A stretch of 64,000 nucleotides of DNA. It comes from Soehngenia longivitae. GTDB lineage: Bacteria > Bacillota > Clostridia > Tissierellales > Tissierellaceae. Under the pieces are notes generated by a model. The model did no database searches, was not told where the DNA came from, and saw nothing but the letters and a program-made list of their open reading frames with translations. The translations under genes and the position numbers were made by a program. Positions 1 to 8,573 of this stretch are shown in pieces. The stretch lies in the NCBI RefSeq assembly GCF_004684055.1, contig NZ_SRIB01000006.1:62001-126000 (forward strand), given 5' to 3'. The stretch's first letter is position 1, and every line of letters begins with the position of its first letter.

Positions 1-654
1 GTATTCAACTAATCCAGCAACAGGATCACATATCAAACCCATGACGTTTATGAGTGCAAAGCTAGCAGCATTGAAAGAATCTACTGGACTTCCACCAGCC
101 ATTTCAACAATTGCAGCTGCAGCCATTGAGGCAGCGACACCACATTCTGCTTGGCAACCACCTTCAGCACCTGATACAGTTGCATTTTTTGTGGCTAATT
201 CTCCAATAACCGCTGCTGTAAAGAGAGCAAAAATAACATCTTCATCACTTGAACCCAATTTCTCTTTAGCATTCAATATGCTTGATGGCAATATTCCAGA
301 TGCCCCTGCTGTAGGTGCTGCACATATGACACCCATTGAAGCATTCACTTCAGAAGTAGAAACTGCCATAGCCATTGATCTATTTATAAGATTACCACTT
401 AAAGACTTATTGTTTTTTAGATAATTATTTATTTTTAGAGCATTTCCACCTGTAATCCTTGATTGTGATATTATAGGAGTTTCTAATCCCAATGTAGCTG
501 ATTTTTTCATTACCTCAAGTACATTTTTCATCTCGTTGATGACATCTTCTTCTGGTAAATTTCGCATTTTTGCTTCTTTGAGTATGCCAATTTCAGAAAT
601 TTTCTTATTTTCTTTTTCACAAAGTTCGATTACATCACAAGCTTTATTATACAT
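1..654 (-). CDS. sdaAA: L-serine dehydratase, iron-sulfur-dependent, alpha subunit (C-terminus off window)
   Basis: Catalytic alpha subunit of the two-subunit [4Fe-4S] L-serine dehydratase, which deaminates serine to pyruvate and ammonia in the cytoplasm. The minus strand reads MYNKACDVIELCEK from the ATG at 654, then family landmarks such as SRITGGNA, SEVNASMG, AAPTAGASG and GAEGGCQAECG, the last holding cluster cysteines. 218 codons are visible; the family is about 290 residues, so the C-terminus lies beyond base 1. The ribosome binding site AGGAG lies inside the last codons of sdaAB, four bases upstream, so the two genes are translationally linked in the order beta then alpha. Identification is firm. 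Confidence 0.96.
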   Translation of the reverse strand, partial: MYNKACDVIELCEKENKKISEIGILKEAKMRNLPEEDVINEMKNVLEVMKKSATLGLETPIISQSRITGGNALKINNYLKNNKSLSGNLINRSMAMAVSTSEVNASMGVICAAPTAGASGILPSSILNAKEKLGSSDEDVIFALFTAAVIGELATKNATVSGAEGGCQAECGVAASMAAAAIVEMAGGSPVDSFNAASFALINVMGLICDPVAGLVEY

Positions 655-658
655 TTAT

Positions 659-1327
659 TCAACTCCTAACTGGATTGATAAACTTGGCAATATTGATTTC
701 GTTTATCCTTAATATTTCTTCTTTAGCTTTATCTGTTATAATATTATCTGTTTCACAAACGAAAGTAGCTAGATTATTTGATCTTGTAACTTTCATACTT
801 GCAATGTTGATTTCATTGCTTGCAAGAATGGTGCTTATTTGACTGATCATTCCTTTTTTATCTTTATATTTCAACAGTATTGTGGGGTATTGTCCAGTAA
901 ATTCAACATCATCTCCATTAATATTTGTTATTACAATATTACCTCCTCCAATCGAAGAACCGATTACATAAAACACTGAACTATTTAAGTAGTGAAATTC
1001 AATTTTAGCAGTATTTGGGTGTGCATATTCAAATTCAGTTTCACAAAATTCTATTATTAAGTTGTTTGATTTTGCAATTTCTAGAGAATATTTAACTCTA
1101 TCATCAGAAGGTTCAAAACCTAAAATCCCTGCGACTAAAGCTTTATCAGTTCCATGGCCTTTGTAAGTTTTTGCGAAAGAACCATGAAGATAAAATATAA
1201 CTTTATAAAAATTTTTTTCAGCAAGTTCCATAGCTGTTTTCCCAAGTTTTACAGCGCCTGCTGTATGTGAACTAGATGGGCCAACCATAATAGGACCTAT
1301 AACATCAAATATACTATAATCTTTCAA
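659..1327 (-). CDS. sdaAB: L-serine dehydratase, iron-sulfur-dependent, beta subunit
   Basis: Partner subunit of the iron-sulfur serine dehydratase. The 222 residues hold the SSSHTAG motif at 18-24 in the N-terminal serine dehydratase beta fold and a C-terminal ACT domain from about 148 to the end, a common amino-acid-sensing fold. The start is TTG at 1327, preceded by GAGGTG at a good distance; no ATG fits better. It is the first gene of a two-gene operon with sdaAA and is divergent from the gene at 1433. The length and both domains match the family. Serine use as a carbon and energy source is the likely role. Confidence 0.95.
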   Translation of the reverse strand: MKDYSIFDVIGPIMVGPSSSHTAGAVKLGKTAMELAEKNFYKVIFYLHGSFAKTYKGHGTDKALVAGILGFEPSDDRVKYSLEIAKSNNLIIEFCETEFEYAHPNTAKIEFHYLNSSVFYVIGSSIGGGNIVITNINGDDVEFTGQYPTILLKYKDKKGMISQISTILASNEINIASMKVTRSNNLATFVCETDNIITDKAKEEILRINEINIAKFINPVRS

Positions 1328-1432
1328 TTGTTATTCACCTCTAAGCTAATTATATTATTTATATGAAGTTCTTTCAATCTAAGAATGCCATGTTTAGCAT
1401 AATTATGGGTAATAATATCAAGAGGTGATTGT

Positions 1433-2365
1433 ATGATATTGTCAATAGAATGTGTTCCTTTAATTCAGAAAAAAATAACGTTAGAAAAAACTGGTATTAA
1501 AGAATATCGTGTTGTTAAGAGAATTGAAAGTGCAGTAGGGCTTGGAATAGATTTTTGTTATATGTCTAAGATATTAGGGCAAGACTGTAATTTGCTATCT
1601 TTTATTGGACAAGGAAACTCTAGCAAGCTTTATCAAAGTATATTAAATAAAGATGGAATTTACAATATACCAGTTGAAATTAAAGATAAAATTGGTGAAC
1701 ATTTAATAATAGAATACTCAGATAGAGTAGAATTAATAAGAGATAATGATATTAGAATTGTCGGTGAGGAGATTAATAAATTTTTTAAGTCAATATCTGA
1801 TGTAATTTTAGACTATAATATAGTTTTCATTTCATATGATAACATCAATGTAATAGAAGATGATGCTTTGAAACTAATATTGAATAATGCAGTAAAAAAT
1901 AACGTCAAATTGCTTCTTCGCATAGATCAAATAAATTATAAATATATATTCGGTGTAGCATTAGATACGTGCTTAGTTGATGTGGACACTCTTGAAGAAA
2001 TTCTCAACATTAGACTTTTATCTAATACAGAAATAATAAAAGCAGCCAATTACTTATTGGAGCAAAATGTTAAAGAGGCAGTTTTTGTAATTAAGGATGA
2101 CAATTTCTTTGTAGTTAATAAAGAAAGAGTGTTTGAAATTGAAGTAAATGCATTAGCAAAAGAAGGTATTAATACAGGATATTTCATGGCAGGTGTTGCA
2201 AATTCCATTAATAGAGCATATGATATTGAGATGATGATTAGATTGGCGTTTGCTTGTGGACTCATAAATAGAGATGATCTTCATGAGACTAGTCTTGCTA
2301 CAATTAAAGAAAATATGAAAAAAATCAATATAATAACCTACAATAATATCGAATGGAGGGATTGA
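1433..2365 (+). CDS. PfkB-like carbohydrate kinase fold protein with degenerate catalytic motifs
   Basis: A 310-residue protein that aligns along its length with the 1-phosphofructokinase/tagatose-6-phosphate kinase branch of the PfkB (ribokinase-like) family. The substrate-side glycine motif, normally GGKG, reads AVGLG around residues 34-38. The anion-hole and catalytic-base motif, normally GAGD, reads NTGY around residue 246, so the general-base aspartate appears to be missing. It therefore may bind a ligand without phosphorylating it. It starts with ATG after AGAGGTGAT and is followed one base later by the SbcD-like gene, so it belongs to that operon. The family fold is likely; activity and substrate are unknown. 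Confidence 0.7.
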   Translation: MILSIECVPLIQKKITLEKTGIKEYRVVKRIESAVGLGIDFCYMSKILGQDCNLLSFIGQGNSSKLYQSILNKDGIYNIPVEIKDKIGEHLIIEYSDRVELIRDNDIRIVGEEINKFFKSISDVILDYNIVFISYDNINVIEDDALKLILNNAVKNNVKLLLRIDQINYKYIFGVALDTCLVDVDTLEEILNIRLLSNTEIIKAANYLLEQNVKEAVFVIKDDNFFVVNKERVFEIEVNALAKEGINTGYFMAGVANSINRAYDIEMMIRLAFACGLINRDDLHETSLATIKENMKKINIITYNNIEWRD

Positions 2366-2366
2366 C

Positions 2367-3437
2367 ATGTTTAAGTTTATACATACTGCTGATATTCATT
2401 TAGGTGCAAATTTTAAAAATTCATACTTTGGCGGAGAGATCGGCAATATAAGGAGAAAAGAACTTTGGGAAACATTTGAAAAATTGATTAATCAAGTTAA
2501 AGAAGAAAAAATTGAGCTGCTATTAATTGCAGGCGATTTATATGAAAATGATTCATTTTCTTTTAAAGATTTTTTTAGATTAACAGGTATTCTAGGGAGT
2601 ATTCCTTTAACTAAAGTCATAATAATTAGTGGTAACCATGATAAATTTCACTCGAATTCTTATTATTTTACCGAGGAATGGCCTGAAAATGTGACAATCC
2701 TTGGCAAAAATGGATTAGAAAGCGTATACTTTGAAGATTTAAATTTAAATGTAATTGGATATAGTTGGGATAATTATTCAAGAAATCAATCTTCAATCAT
2801 TAATCAGATTGAGATAAACAATGATTCGTCAAATATATTGATGCTTCATGGAGATGACACTTCTAACTATATGGATTTTGATTTTCAAAAGCTAAAAGAT
2901 TTAAATTTTGATTATATTGCATGTGGGCATATACATAAACCTAAATTTCTGTATGACAACATAGCATATTGTGGGAGCTTAGAACCTCTGGATATAACTG
3001 AGATAGGTGATAGAGGATATATTGAAGGAATCATTGGCGAAAAAAACTCATTTAAATTCAAACCATTTTCAAAAAGAAAAATTTTGAATTACAAGTTATC
3101 AATTGATGCTGATATGAGTTATTTAGACATGATAAATCGTATTTCTAAAGATATTAATCATACTAATTTAGATTTTTTGATGCTTGAAATTGATGGGATA
3201 AAAGCAAGAGAATTTGACATTGATATACTTAAAGAGTATTTGCAAAGGGAATATTTCTATGTCAATATAGTAGATAATAGCATCGAGGACTTTGATTTAG
3301 ACAGATTGAGAGAAACGTATAAAGATACATTGATTCAATATTACATTGATAGCTTTCAAAACAATGGAGATATCGATCCAGTAAATAAGAGAGCATTATA
3401 TCTTGGATTAAGTGCTTTATTACAAGGGGTTGAATGA
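2367..3437 (+). CDS. SbcD/Mre11-like DNA exonuclease (YhaO family)
   Basis: Metal-dependent nuclease of the calcineurin-like phosphoesterase superfamily, probably the catalytic partner of the ATPase encoded next. All phosphoesterase motifs are visible: HTADIHLG at the N-terminus, AGDLYE, SGNHDK, LHGDD and CGHIHKP. The 356 residues fit SbcD/YhaO proteins, with a capping C-terminal region. The start ATG at 2367 follows GGAGGG. It lies one base after the PfkB-like gene and directly before the SbcC/YhaN-like gene, the usual pairing of nuclease and ATPase. Known family role is processing of DNA ends and hairpins in repair; the exact substrate here is inferred. Confidence 0.88.
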   Translation: MFKFIHTADIHLGANFKNSYFGGEIGNIRRKELWETFEKLINQVKEEKIELLLIAGDLYENDSFSFKDFFRLTGILGSIPLTKVIIISGNHDKFHSNSYYFTEEWPENVTILGKNGLESVYFEDLNLNVIGYSWDNYSRNQSSIINQIEINNDSSNILMLHGDDTSNYMDFDFQKLKDLNFDYIACGHIHKPKFLYDNIAYCGSLEPLDITEIGDRGYIEGIIGEKNSFKFKPFSKRKILNYKLSIDADMSYLDMINRISKDINHTNLDFLMLEIDGIKAREFDIDILKEYLQREYFYVNIVDNSIEDFDLDRLRETYKDTLIQYYIDSFQNNGDIDPVNKRALYLGLSALLQGVE

Positions 3438-3438
3438 T

Positions 3439-5799
3439 TTGATATTAAAGAAGATCATATTAACAAATTTCGGAAAATTTGAGAATTATATTTTAGATCT
3501 TGACAACGGCTTAAATATAATATATGGCAAAAATGAAGCGGGTAAATCCACAATTCAGGCTTTTATCCATGGCATGTTCTATGGATTTATAAAACCCAAT
3601 GTTAAAAAGACAATTTATCTTGACGAGCTTAAAAAATACGAACCATTTGATAGACAAGACTATAGGGGCAGCATAGTATTTGAACATGAAAAGGCAACTT
3701 ATAGGATAGAACGGATCTTTAAGAGAAATTATGAGGATTTAAGAATTTATAATGAAGTGACCGGTGAAGATATTACTAGAAATTTCGCTAATTCAGGAAA
3801 TACTAGAATCATACAGCCTGGATTTTATTTCTTCGATATGGATTACAGAACTTTTAAGAATACAATATGTATTGGACAGAATGAAATCGTAGTTGATAAA
3901 AAAATATCTGAAGATTTAAGGGAAAGATTATCAAATAGTTATCAAACTAATAGTGAAAATATATCTATAAACAATGCATTGAAAATGCTCGAAGAAAGAA
4001 GAAAAGAAATTGGAAGTGTAAAAGCTAAAACCAGTGATTATTGGAAAATAATGGATAAATCAGAAAAGAATGAAGTAAGACTTAATGAAATTAAAGCAAA
4101 AAAACTGGAGTATGACGAATACTTAAATCAAAGACTAAATGTGTTGAAAGAAATATCAAGATTAAATACATATATAGAAGAACTTAATCAGAAACTTAAT
4201 ATATTTAATATTTATGAAAGATATGAAAAATATTTGAAGGCAAAAAGCCTCATTAAAAACATCGAGTTAACAAAAGCTAAATTAGAATCATCTAAAAATT
4301 GGCTGAATGTTTCGGATGAAGATATAAATTCAGTAAAAAATATAAATAAGATTTTAGAAGACTATGAAAATGAGTTAGAAATATTGAATAGACAAAGAAT
4401 GCAAATATTAGCTGAAATCGAGAATATTGAATATGATGAAAATAGATATGTTGAATTGATTGCTAAAAGAGATTATCTTAATGGATTACTCGAACTCGAG
4501 CCTAAAAAAGAGTACGCTGATCAAATTCTTGCAATAAATAATTTTAGTAAAATCAAAAGTAAGGTTATCACAATATTAATTTTTCTGTTGCCAATCATTA
4601 ACATATCAATATCTTTTTATGCCTACAATAACAGAAATATTGGATTATTAATTTCTGCTCAAATAATCTGGATTATAGTGTTTTTATTATTTAAGAACAA
4701 GAAGAAATTATTAGATAAAATCAAAAGTCTAAAACAATATGAAGATGAGAGAGAGCAATATTATAGAATTTTGAAACAAGAAAAATTCAGCAGTGTAAAA
4801 GATTTAACAGAAGAAATACAAAAAATTAATACAGCTATAAGTATTTTAGAGTTAGACAAAAAAGACATCAACCGAATGGAAATGAGAATAAAGGACTTAG
4901 AAGAAAAAATGATCTCAATTCAAAAATCCTATGACTATACCAAACAACAATTAGAAGAAATTTTCTCGAAGTATGGAACAAATGATGTTTTAGAGATATA
5001 TAATTCATACGAAAAGCAAAAAGAAAAAGAGGTTTTAGAAAAAGAGCTGCGATTAAATGAAACACTTTTAAAGACCTTATTGGAGTCTGAGAACTTTCAA
5101 GAGCTTGAAAATGAATTTTCAAGTGAAAAAGTTGTAAATAAGCCATCAGAATATGAAAACAAAATAAATATAGAGATAGAAATCAGAAATAAAGAAAAAG
5201 AACGAATTGAGTTGGAAAAAAAGTTAAGCAATTTAGAGGGAATTTTGAAGTCAACATATAATTTATTTGAGGAAGAGATGTTTTTGAATGAAGAAAATCA
5301 AGTGTTAAAAGATAAGTTAAAAAAATATGATTTCGAACTAAAAGCTATTGATATTGCTGAAAGTACAATAAACAGAATATCAGAAGACATTCATTTAAAT
5401 TTTGCACCTGAATTTAATCGAAAAATTGGGGAAAAGATAAATGCGATTACAGGTGGGAAGTATTCCACTATTAAAATTGACAAAGAGATGTCCATTTCAG
5501 TATTAGACCCAAAGACTAACAAACTCATAGACTTAGATAAATTAAGTTTTGGGACTGTCGATCAAATAAACTTTGCATTGAGAATAGCATTGAGTGAGGA
5601 AATAGGGGCAGGTAAATTTCCAATTATCTTAGACGAACCTTTTGCACATTTTGATGATGATCGGTTAACAAACACTCTAGATATGCTTAATAAAATAAAA
5701 GAAGAAAGACAAGTCATTCTCTTTACCTGTCATAAAACTGAGCAAACATTGCTTGATAAACTGGAATACAATGCTAATTTTTTACAAATATCAAACTAG
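3439..5799 (+). CDS. SbcC/Rad50-like AAA ATPase with central membrane segments (YhaN family)
   Basis: SMC-like ATPase expected to pair with the preceding nuclease. A TTG start at 3439 is preferred because AGGGG sits nine bases upstream; an in-frame GTG at 3412 would overlap the nuclease gene and lacks a good site. The Walker A motif GKNEAGKST is at about 29-37. Long charged coiled coils follow, interrupted by two hydrophobic stretches at about 374-421 that look like a membrane hairpin. The ABC-type signature LSFGTVDQ (about 702) and Walker B ILDEP (about 729) close the ATPase. The 786-residue length and hairpin match YhaN-type rather than soluble SbcC proteins. It probably tethers DNA-end processing to the membrane. 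Confidence 0.85.
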   Translation: MILKKIILTNFGKFENYILDLDNGLNIIYGKNEAGKSTIQAFIHGMFYGFIKPNVKKTIYLDELKKYEPFDRQDYRGSIVFEHEKATYRIERIFKRNYEDLRIYNEVTGEDITRNFANSGNTRIIQPGFYFFDMDYRTFKNTICIGQNEIVVDKKISEDLRERLSNSYQTNSENISINNALKMLEERRKEIGSVKAKTSDYWKIMDKSEKNEVRLNEIKAKKLEYDEYLNQRLNVLKEISRLNTYIEELNQKLNIFNIYERYEKYLKAKSLIKNIELTKAKLESSKNWLNVSDEDINSVKNINKILEDYENELEILNRQRMQILAEIENIEYDENRYVELIAKRDYLNGLLELEPKKEYADQILAINNFSKIKSKVITILIFLLPIINISISFYAYNNRNIGLLISAQIIWIIVFLLFKNKKKLLDKIKSLKQYEDEREQYYRILKQEKFSSVKDLTEEIQKINTAISILELDKKDINRMEMRIKDLEEKMISIQKSYDYTKQQLEEIFSKYGTNDVLEIYNSYEKQKEKEVLEKELRLNETLLKTLLESENFQELENEFSSEKVVNKPSEYENKINIEIEIRNKEKERIELEKKLSNLEGILKSTYNLFEEEMFLNEENQVLKDKLKKYDFELKAIDIAESTINRISEDIHLNFAPEFNRKIGEKINAITGGKYSTIKIDKEMSISVLDPKTNKLIDLDKLSFGTVDQINFALRIALSEEIGAGKFPIILDEPFAHFDDDRLTNTLDMLNKIKEERQVILFTCHKTEQTLLDKLEYNANFLQISN

Positions 5800-5811
5800 T
5801 TGAGGTGTAAT

Positions 5812-6519
5812 ATGATCTACGCAATAGCAGATTTGCACTTGGATGCTACAAAAAATAAACCCATGGATATATTTGGCATAGAGTGGGAAAATCATGAGCA
5901 AAAGATATTTCAAAATTGGATAGAAAATGTAAGAAATGATGACCTTATCCTTATACCTGGAGATATATCTTGGGCACTAAAATTAGAAGAAGCTAAAGTG
6001 GACTTAATGAAAATAAATGACTTACCGGGTCAAAAGGTATTGATTAAAGGCAACCATGATTATTGGTGGAATAGTGTAGCTAAATTGAATTCGTTGGGTC
6101 TTAATACATTGCATTTTTTGAAAAATGATTCATATCTATACCAAGGGATAGCAGTAGCTGGAACAAGAGCTTGGTCATCAAAGGATTCTGAGCTATTTAC
6201 AGAGGATGATTTAAAAATATATAATAGAGAATTAATGAGATTAGAGAATTCATTGAAAACCATACCTAACTCAGCAAAATTTAAAATAGCTATGTTGCAC
6301 TATCCTCCTTTCGATTTAAATTTAAAGCCCAATGATTTTTTTTATATATTAAAGAAATATGAGGTGAACATATGTGTTTATGGGCATTTGCATTCTCAGG
6401 GACATAAATATGGAGTAGAGGGAGATGTGGACGGAATAATGTGTCACCTTGTGTCAAGTGATTATTTAGATTTTAAATTAAAAAAGATATGGAGTGATGA
6501 GATTGAAAGTAATAGTTAG
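5812..6519 (+). CDS. Metallophosphoesterase, calcineurin-like
   Basis: A 235-residue single-domain phosphoesterase. Metal-binding motifs are clear: ADLHLD near the start, PGDISW, KGNHDYWW and YGHLHSQGH. It is smaller than the SbcD-like protein and has no capping domain, so it is more likely a phosphohydrolase of a small molecule or nucleotide than a DNA nuclease; the substrate is not known. The ATG at 5812 follows GAGGTG; a TTG at 5800 in the same frame lacks a site. It lies 12 bases after the YhaN-like gene, and its end overlaps nagB. Confidence 0.85.
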   Translation: MIYAIADLHLDATKNKPMDIFGIEWENHEQKIFQNWIENVRNDDLILIPGDISWALKLEEAKVDLMKINDLPGQKVLIKGNHDYWWNSVAKLNSLGLNTLHFLKNDSYLYQGIAVAGTRAWSSKDSELFTEDDLKIYNRELMRLENSLKTIPNSAKFKIAMLHYPPFDLNLKPNDFFYILKKYEVNICVYGHLHSQGHKYGVEGDVDGIMCHLVSSDYLDFKLKKIWSDEIESNS

Positions 6520-7258
6520 AGAGAATTATGATGAGATCAGTAAATTATGTGCACAAATAATAGCATCAAAAGTCAAAGAAAAGCCTGACCTTATATTGGG
6601 GCTTGCCACAGGATCAACCCCTATTGGGACATATAAAGAGTTGGTTAAAATGCATAAAGAGGAGAAGCTTGATTTTAGCCAAATAAAAACATTTAATTTA
6701 GATGAGTATGTGGGAATGAATAAAGATAATCCTAATAGCTACTACTATTTTATGATGGAAAATTTATTTAAATGGATCAATATAGATTTAAAAAATGTGA
6801 ATATCCCAGACGGAAAAGCTTTAGATTTGACTAAAGAAGTAGAAGAGTATGAAAACAAATTAGAAAAATCAGGTGGAGTTGATGTTCAATTACTAGGGAT
6901 AGGTGGTAATGGACACATTGCTTTTAATGAGCCAGGGCAATATTTAAATGCTAAGACATCAGTTGTTGAATTGACAGAAGATACAATTACAGCTAATTCT
7001 AGATTTTTCAATTCACTTGAGGATGTTCCTAGGAAAGCAATTTCTATGGGAATAGGTTCGATACTAAGAAGTAAAGAAATAATACTACTAGCTAGTGGTA
7101 AAAGCAAAAGTAAAGCTTTGTTTGAGTTTTTGACGAAAGACAGAGTAACTACTTATTTACCTGTATCTTTTTTGCATTTACATTCAAATGTAACCGTAAT
7201 ATGTGATAAAGATGCTTATTCTTTAGTGGAAGAGGAACGTTTATGCAAAAAGAATTAG
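6503..7258 (+). CDS. nagB: Glucosamine-6-phosphate deaminase
   Basis: Converts glucosamine-6-phosphate to fructose-6-phosphate and ammonia, linking amino-sugar breakdown to glycolysis. Family motifs are GLATGSTPIGTY, FNLDEYVG and GIGGNGHIAFNEPG. The TTG at 6503 gives the usual N-terminus MKVIV and sits eight bases after GGAG; ATG 6497 and GTG 6494 are too close to that site. The gene overlaps the preceding phosphoesterase by 17 bases and the following CYTH gene by 16 bases, so translation is coupled. No nagA (deacetylase) is adjacent, which is unusual for a catabolic nag operon. 251 residues is normal for the family. Confidence 0.94.
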   Translation: MKVIVRENYDEISKLCAQIIASKVKEKPDLILGLATGSTPIGTYKELVKMHKEEKLDFSQIKTFNLDEYVGMNKDNPNSYYYFMMENLFKWINIDLKNVNIPDGKALDLTKEVEEYENKLEKSGGVDVQLLGIGGNGHIAFNEPGQYLNAKTSVVELTEDTITANSRFFNSLEDVPRKAISMGIGSILRSKEIILLASGKSKSKALFEFLTKDRVTTYLPVSFLHLHSNVTVICDKDAYSLVEEERLCKKN

Positions 7259-7785
7259 AAGTAAAAATACTAAATGTTGATGTAGATGAAGTAGAAAGAA
7301 AATTAATTAATGTAGGTGGTAGGCTCATATCAGATGAAGAACAAGAGAATATTTTAATTGATTCTACTAAAAATCCAATAAAGAACTATATCGATGCTTA
7401 TCTTAGAATAAGAGAGACTAAAGATAGATTAAACTCAACAACTGATCTAACTTTGACACTTAAAAAGAATATTAAAAATAATGATTTGAGAGAAAATATA
7501 GAGCTCAATGTAAAAATTGACTCTAAGGAGACAATGTTAGATCTATTAAAAGAATTAGGATTTGATGAAATAAAAATTGGACGTAAGAAAAGAAAAGTAT
7601 ATGAATTTAAGAATGCACAAATATTTTTCGATGTTTGGGATAAAGAAACATACCCTTATCCTTATATTGAAATTGAAGTACAAGAGGAGAGTAAACTTAA
7701 CGAAGTACTCGAACTGTTAGGCATAGAAAAAGATAAAATTAGCTTGAAGTCTATTGTAGAATTACAAGATGAACTAAAAAAATAA
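7243..7785 (+). CDS. CYTH domain protein (class IV adenylate cyclase / triphosphatase fold)
   Basis: The N-terminus ELEVK is the ExExK signature of the CYTH superfamily, whose triphosphate tunnel enzymes bind triphosphates and divalent metal. Further basic and acidic strand residues typical of the tunnel are present (LTLTLKK, REKIEL-like ENIEL, IEIEVQEE). At 180 residues it resembles class IV adenylate cyclase-like proteins (CyaB type), which may be thiamine- or inorganic triphosphatases, so cyclic AMP synthesis should not be assumed. It overlaps the end of nagB and is the last gene of the operon starting at 1433. Confidence 0.8.
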   Translation: MQKELEVKILNVDVDEVERKLINVGGRLISDEEQENILIDSTKNPIKNYIDAYLRIRETKDRLNSTTDLTLTLKKNIKNNDLRENIELNVKIDSKETMLDLLKELGFDEIKIGRKKRKVYEFKNAQIFFDVWDKETYPYPYIEIEVQEESKLNEVLELLGIEKDKISLKSIVELQDELKK

Positions 7786-7788
7786 ACA

Positions 7789-7965
7789 AAAAGCCTCTAT
7801 TATAAAAATTTCGTAGTTTTTTGGTCGAAGGCATAAAGGAATTAAATTAAGGGAGTATCGTACTCCCTTAATTTAATATTGTACTGTTGTATATTTGATG
7901 AAGTTTTGTATTTACATATTAGTCAATAATGTTATATAATTAACAAAGTAATATAAGAGGCTTTT
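7789..7965. repeat. Nested inverted repeats in the gap between two operons
   Basis: The 254-base gap between the CYTH gene and the NuoE-like gene holds no gene. It contains a perfect 17-base inverted repeat with a three-base loop (7841-7857 and 7861-7877). Outer arms of ten perfect bases enclose it (7789-7798 and 7956-7965), and AT-rich sequence that partly matches extends beyond. The inner hairpin is not followed by a T-run, so it is not a standard terminator; the outer right arm does run into a T-rich stretch. It could be a long terminator structure, or a small non-coding insertion element. Confidence 0.6.
7911..7940 (+). promoter_or_regulatory. Putative sigma-A promoter of the NuoE-like operon
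   Basis: TTTACA at 7911-7916 and TATAAT at 7935-7940 with an 18-base spacer. It lies about 100 bases upstream of the GTG start of the NuoE-like gene. It sits inside the outer inverted repeat, so initiation could be affected by that structure. Confidence 0.5.
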
Positions 7966-8039
7966 ATTTATTGTTTATTTGTCAAGTATAATATATAATG
8001 CTATTGAAGGATAATATCTTTTGTAAAGGAGTTGGTATT

Positions 8040-8573
8040 GTGGATTGCTGTGGGGCAAAGGAACTAAAAAAACACTTTAGAGACGAAGAAGTAGATTTAA
8101 GATTGATGGATGAAATCTTAGATAAGTACAAAAATGTACCGGGAAGTTTGATAACTATTTTACAGCATGCACAGGAAATTTATGGGTACCTTCCATTATC
8201 TGCACTAGAATATATTTCTAGGGAGACTGGAATTCATACCTCACAAATCTATGGAGTTGCAACTTTTTACACACAGTTTAGGCTAAATCCAGTAGGAGAT
8301 AACTTAATAATGCTCTGCAAAGGGACTGCATGTCATGTTAATGGTGCGGACAGAATTGAAGAAGCAATAGTCGAAGAATTAGGAATTAAAAATGGGGAAA
8401 CAACAGAAGATAATGTATTTACGCTAAATAATGTAGCATGTTTGGGATGCTGCAGCTTGTCACCTGTAATGATGATCAATGGAATAACATACGGTAGTTT
8501 GACACCTGATAAAGCTAAAAGTATATTAAGGGAAATAAAAGAAGCTACATTACAAAAAAGAGGTGAAAAGTAA
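8040..8573 (+). CDS. NuoE/HydC-like [2Fe-2S] thioredoxin-fold subunit
   Basis: Small electron-transfer subunit of NADH-linked complexes (complex I NuoE, bifurcating hydrogenase HydC). After a helical N-terminal region (GSLITILQHAQEIYGYLP) the thioredoxin fold carries cluster ligands in CKGTAC and CLGCC. The GTG at 8040 is chosen because AAAGGAG lies eight bases upstream; an ATG at 7998 has no site. The resulting 177 residues fit the family. Its stop overlaps the ATG of the NuoF-like gene, so the two are coupled. It should pass electrons between the flavin subunit and the large fusion subunit. Confidence 0.9.
   Translation: MDCCGAKELKKHFRDEEVDLRLMDEILDKYKNVPGSLITILQHAQEIYGYLPLSALEYISRETGIHTSQIYGVATFYTQFRLNPVGDNLIMLCKGTACHVNGADRIEEAIVEELGIKNGETTEDNVFTLNNVACLGCCSLSPVMMINGITYGSLTPDKAKSILREIKEATLQKRGEK

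Noticed and set aside
41-424. Plus-strand open frame of 127 codons
   Set aside because: It is the complement of the sdaAA coding sequence, which matches a known family.
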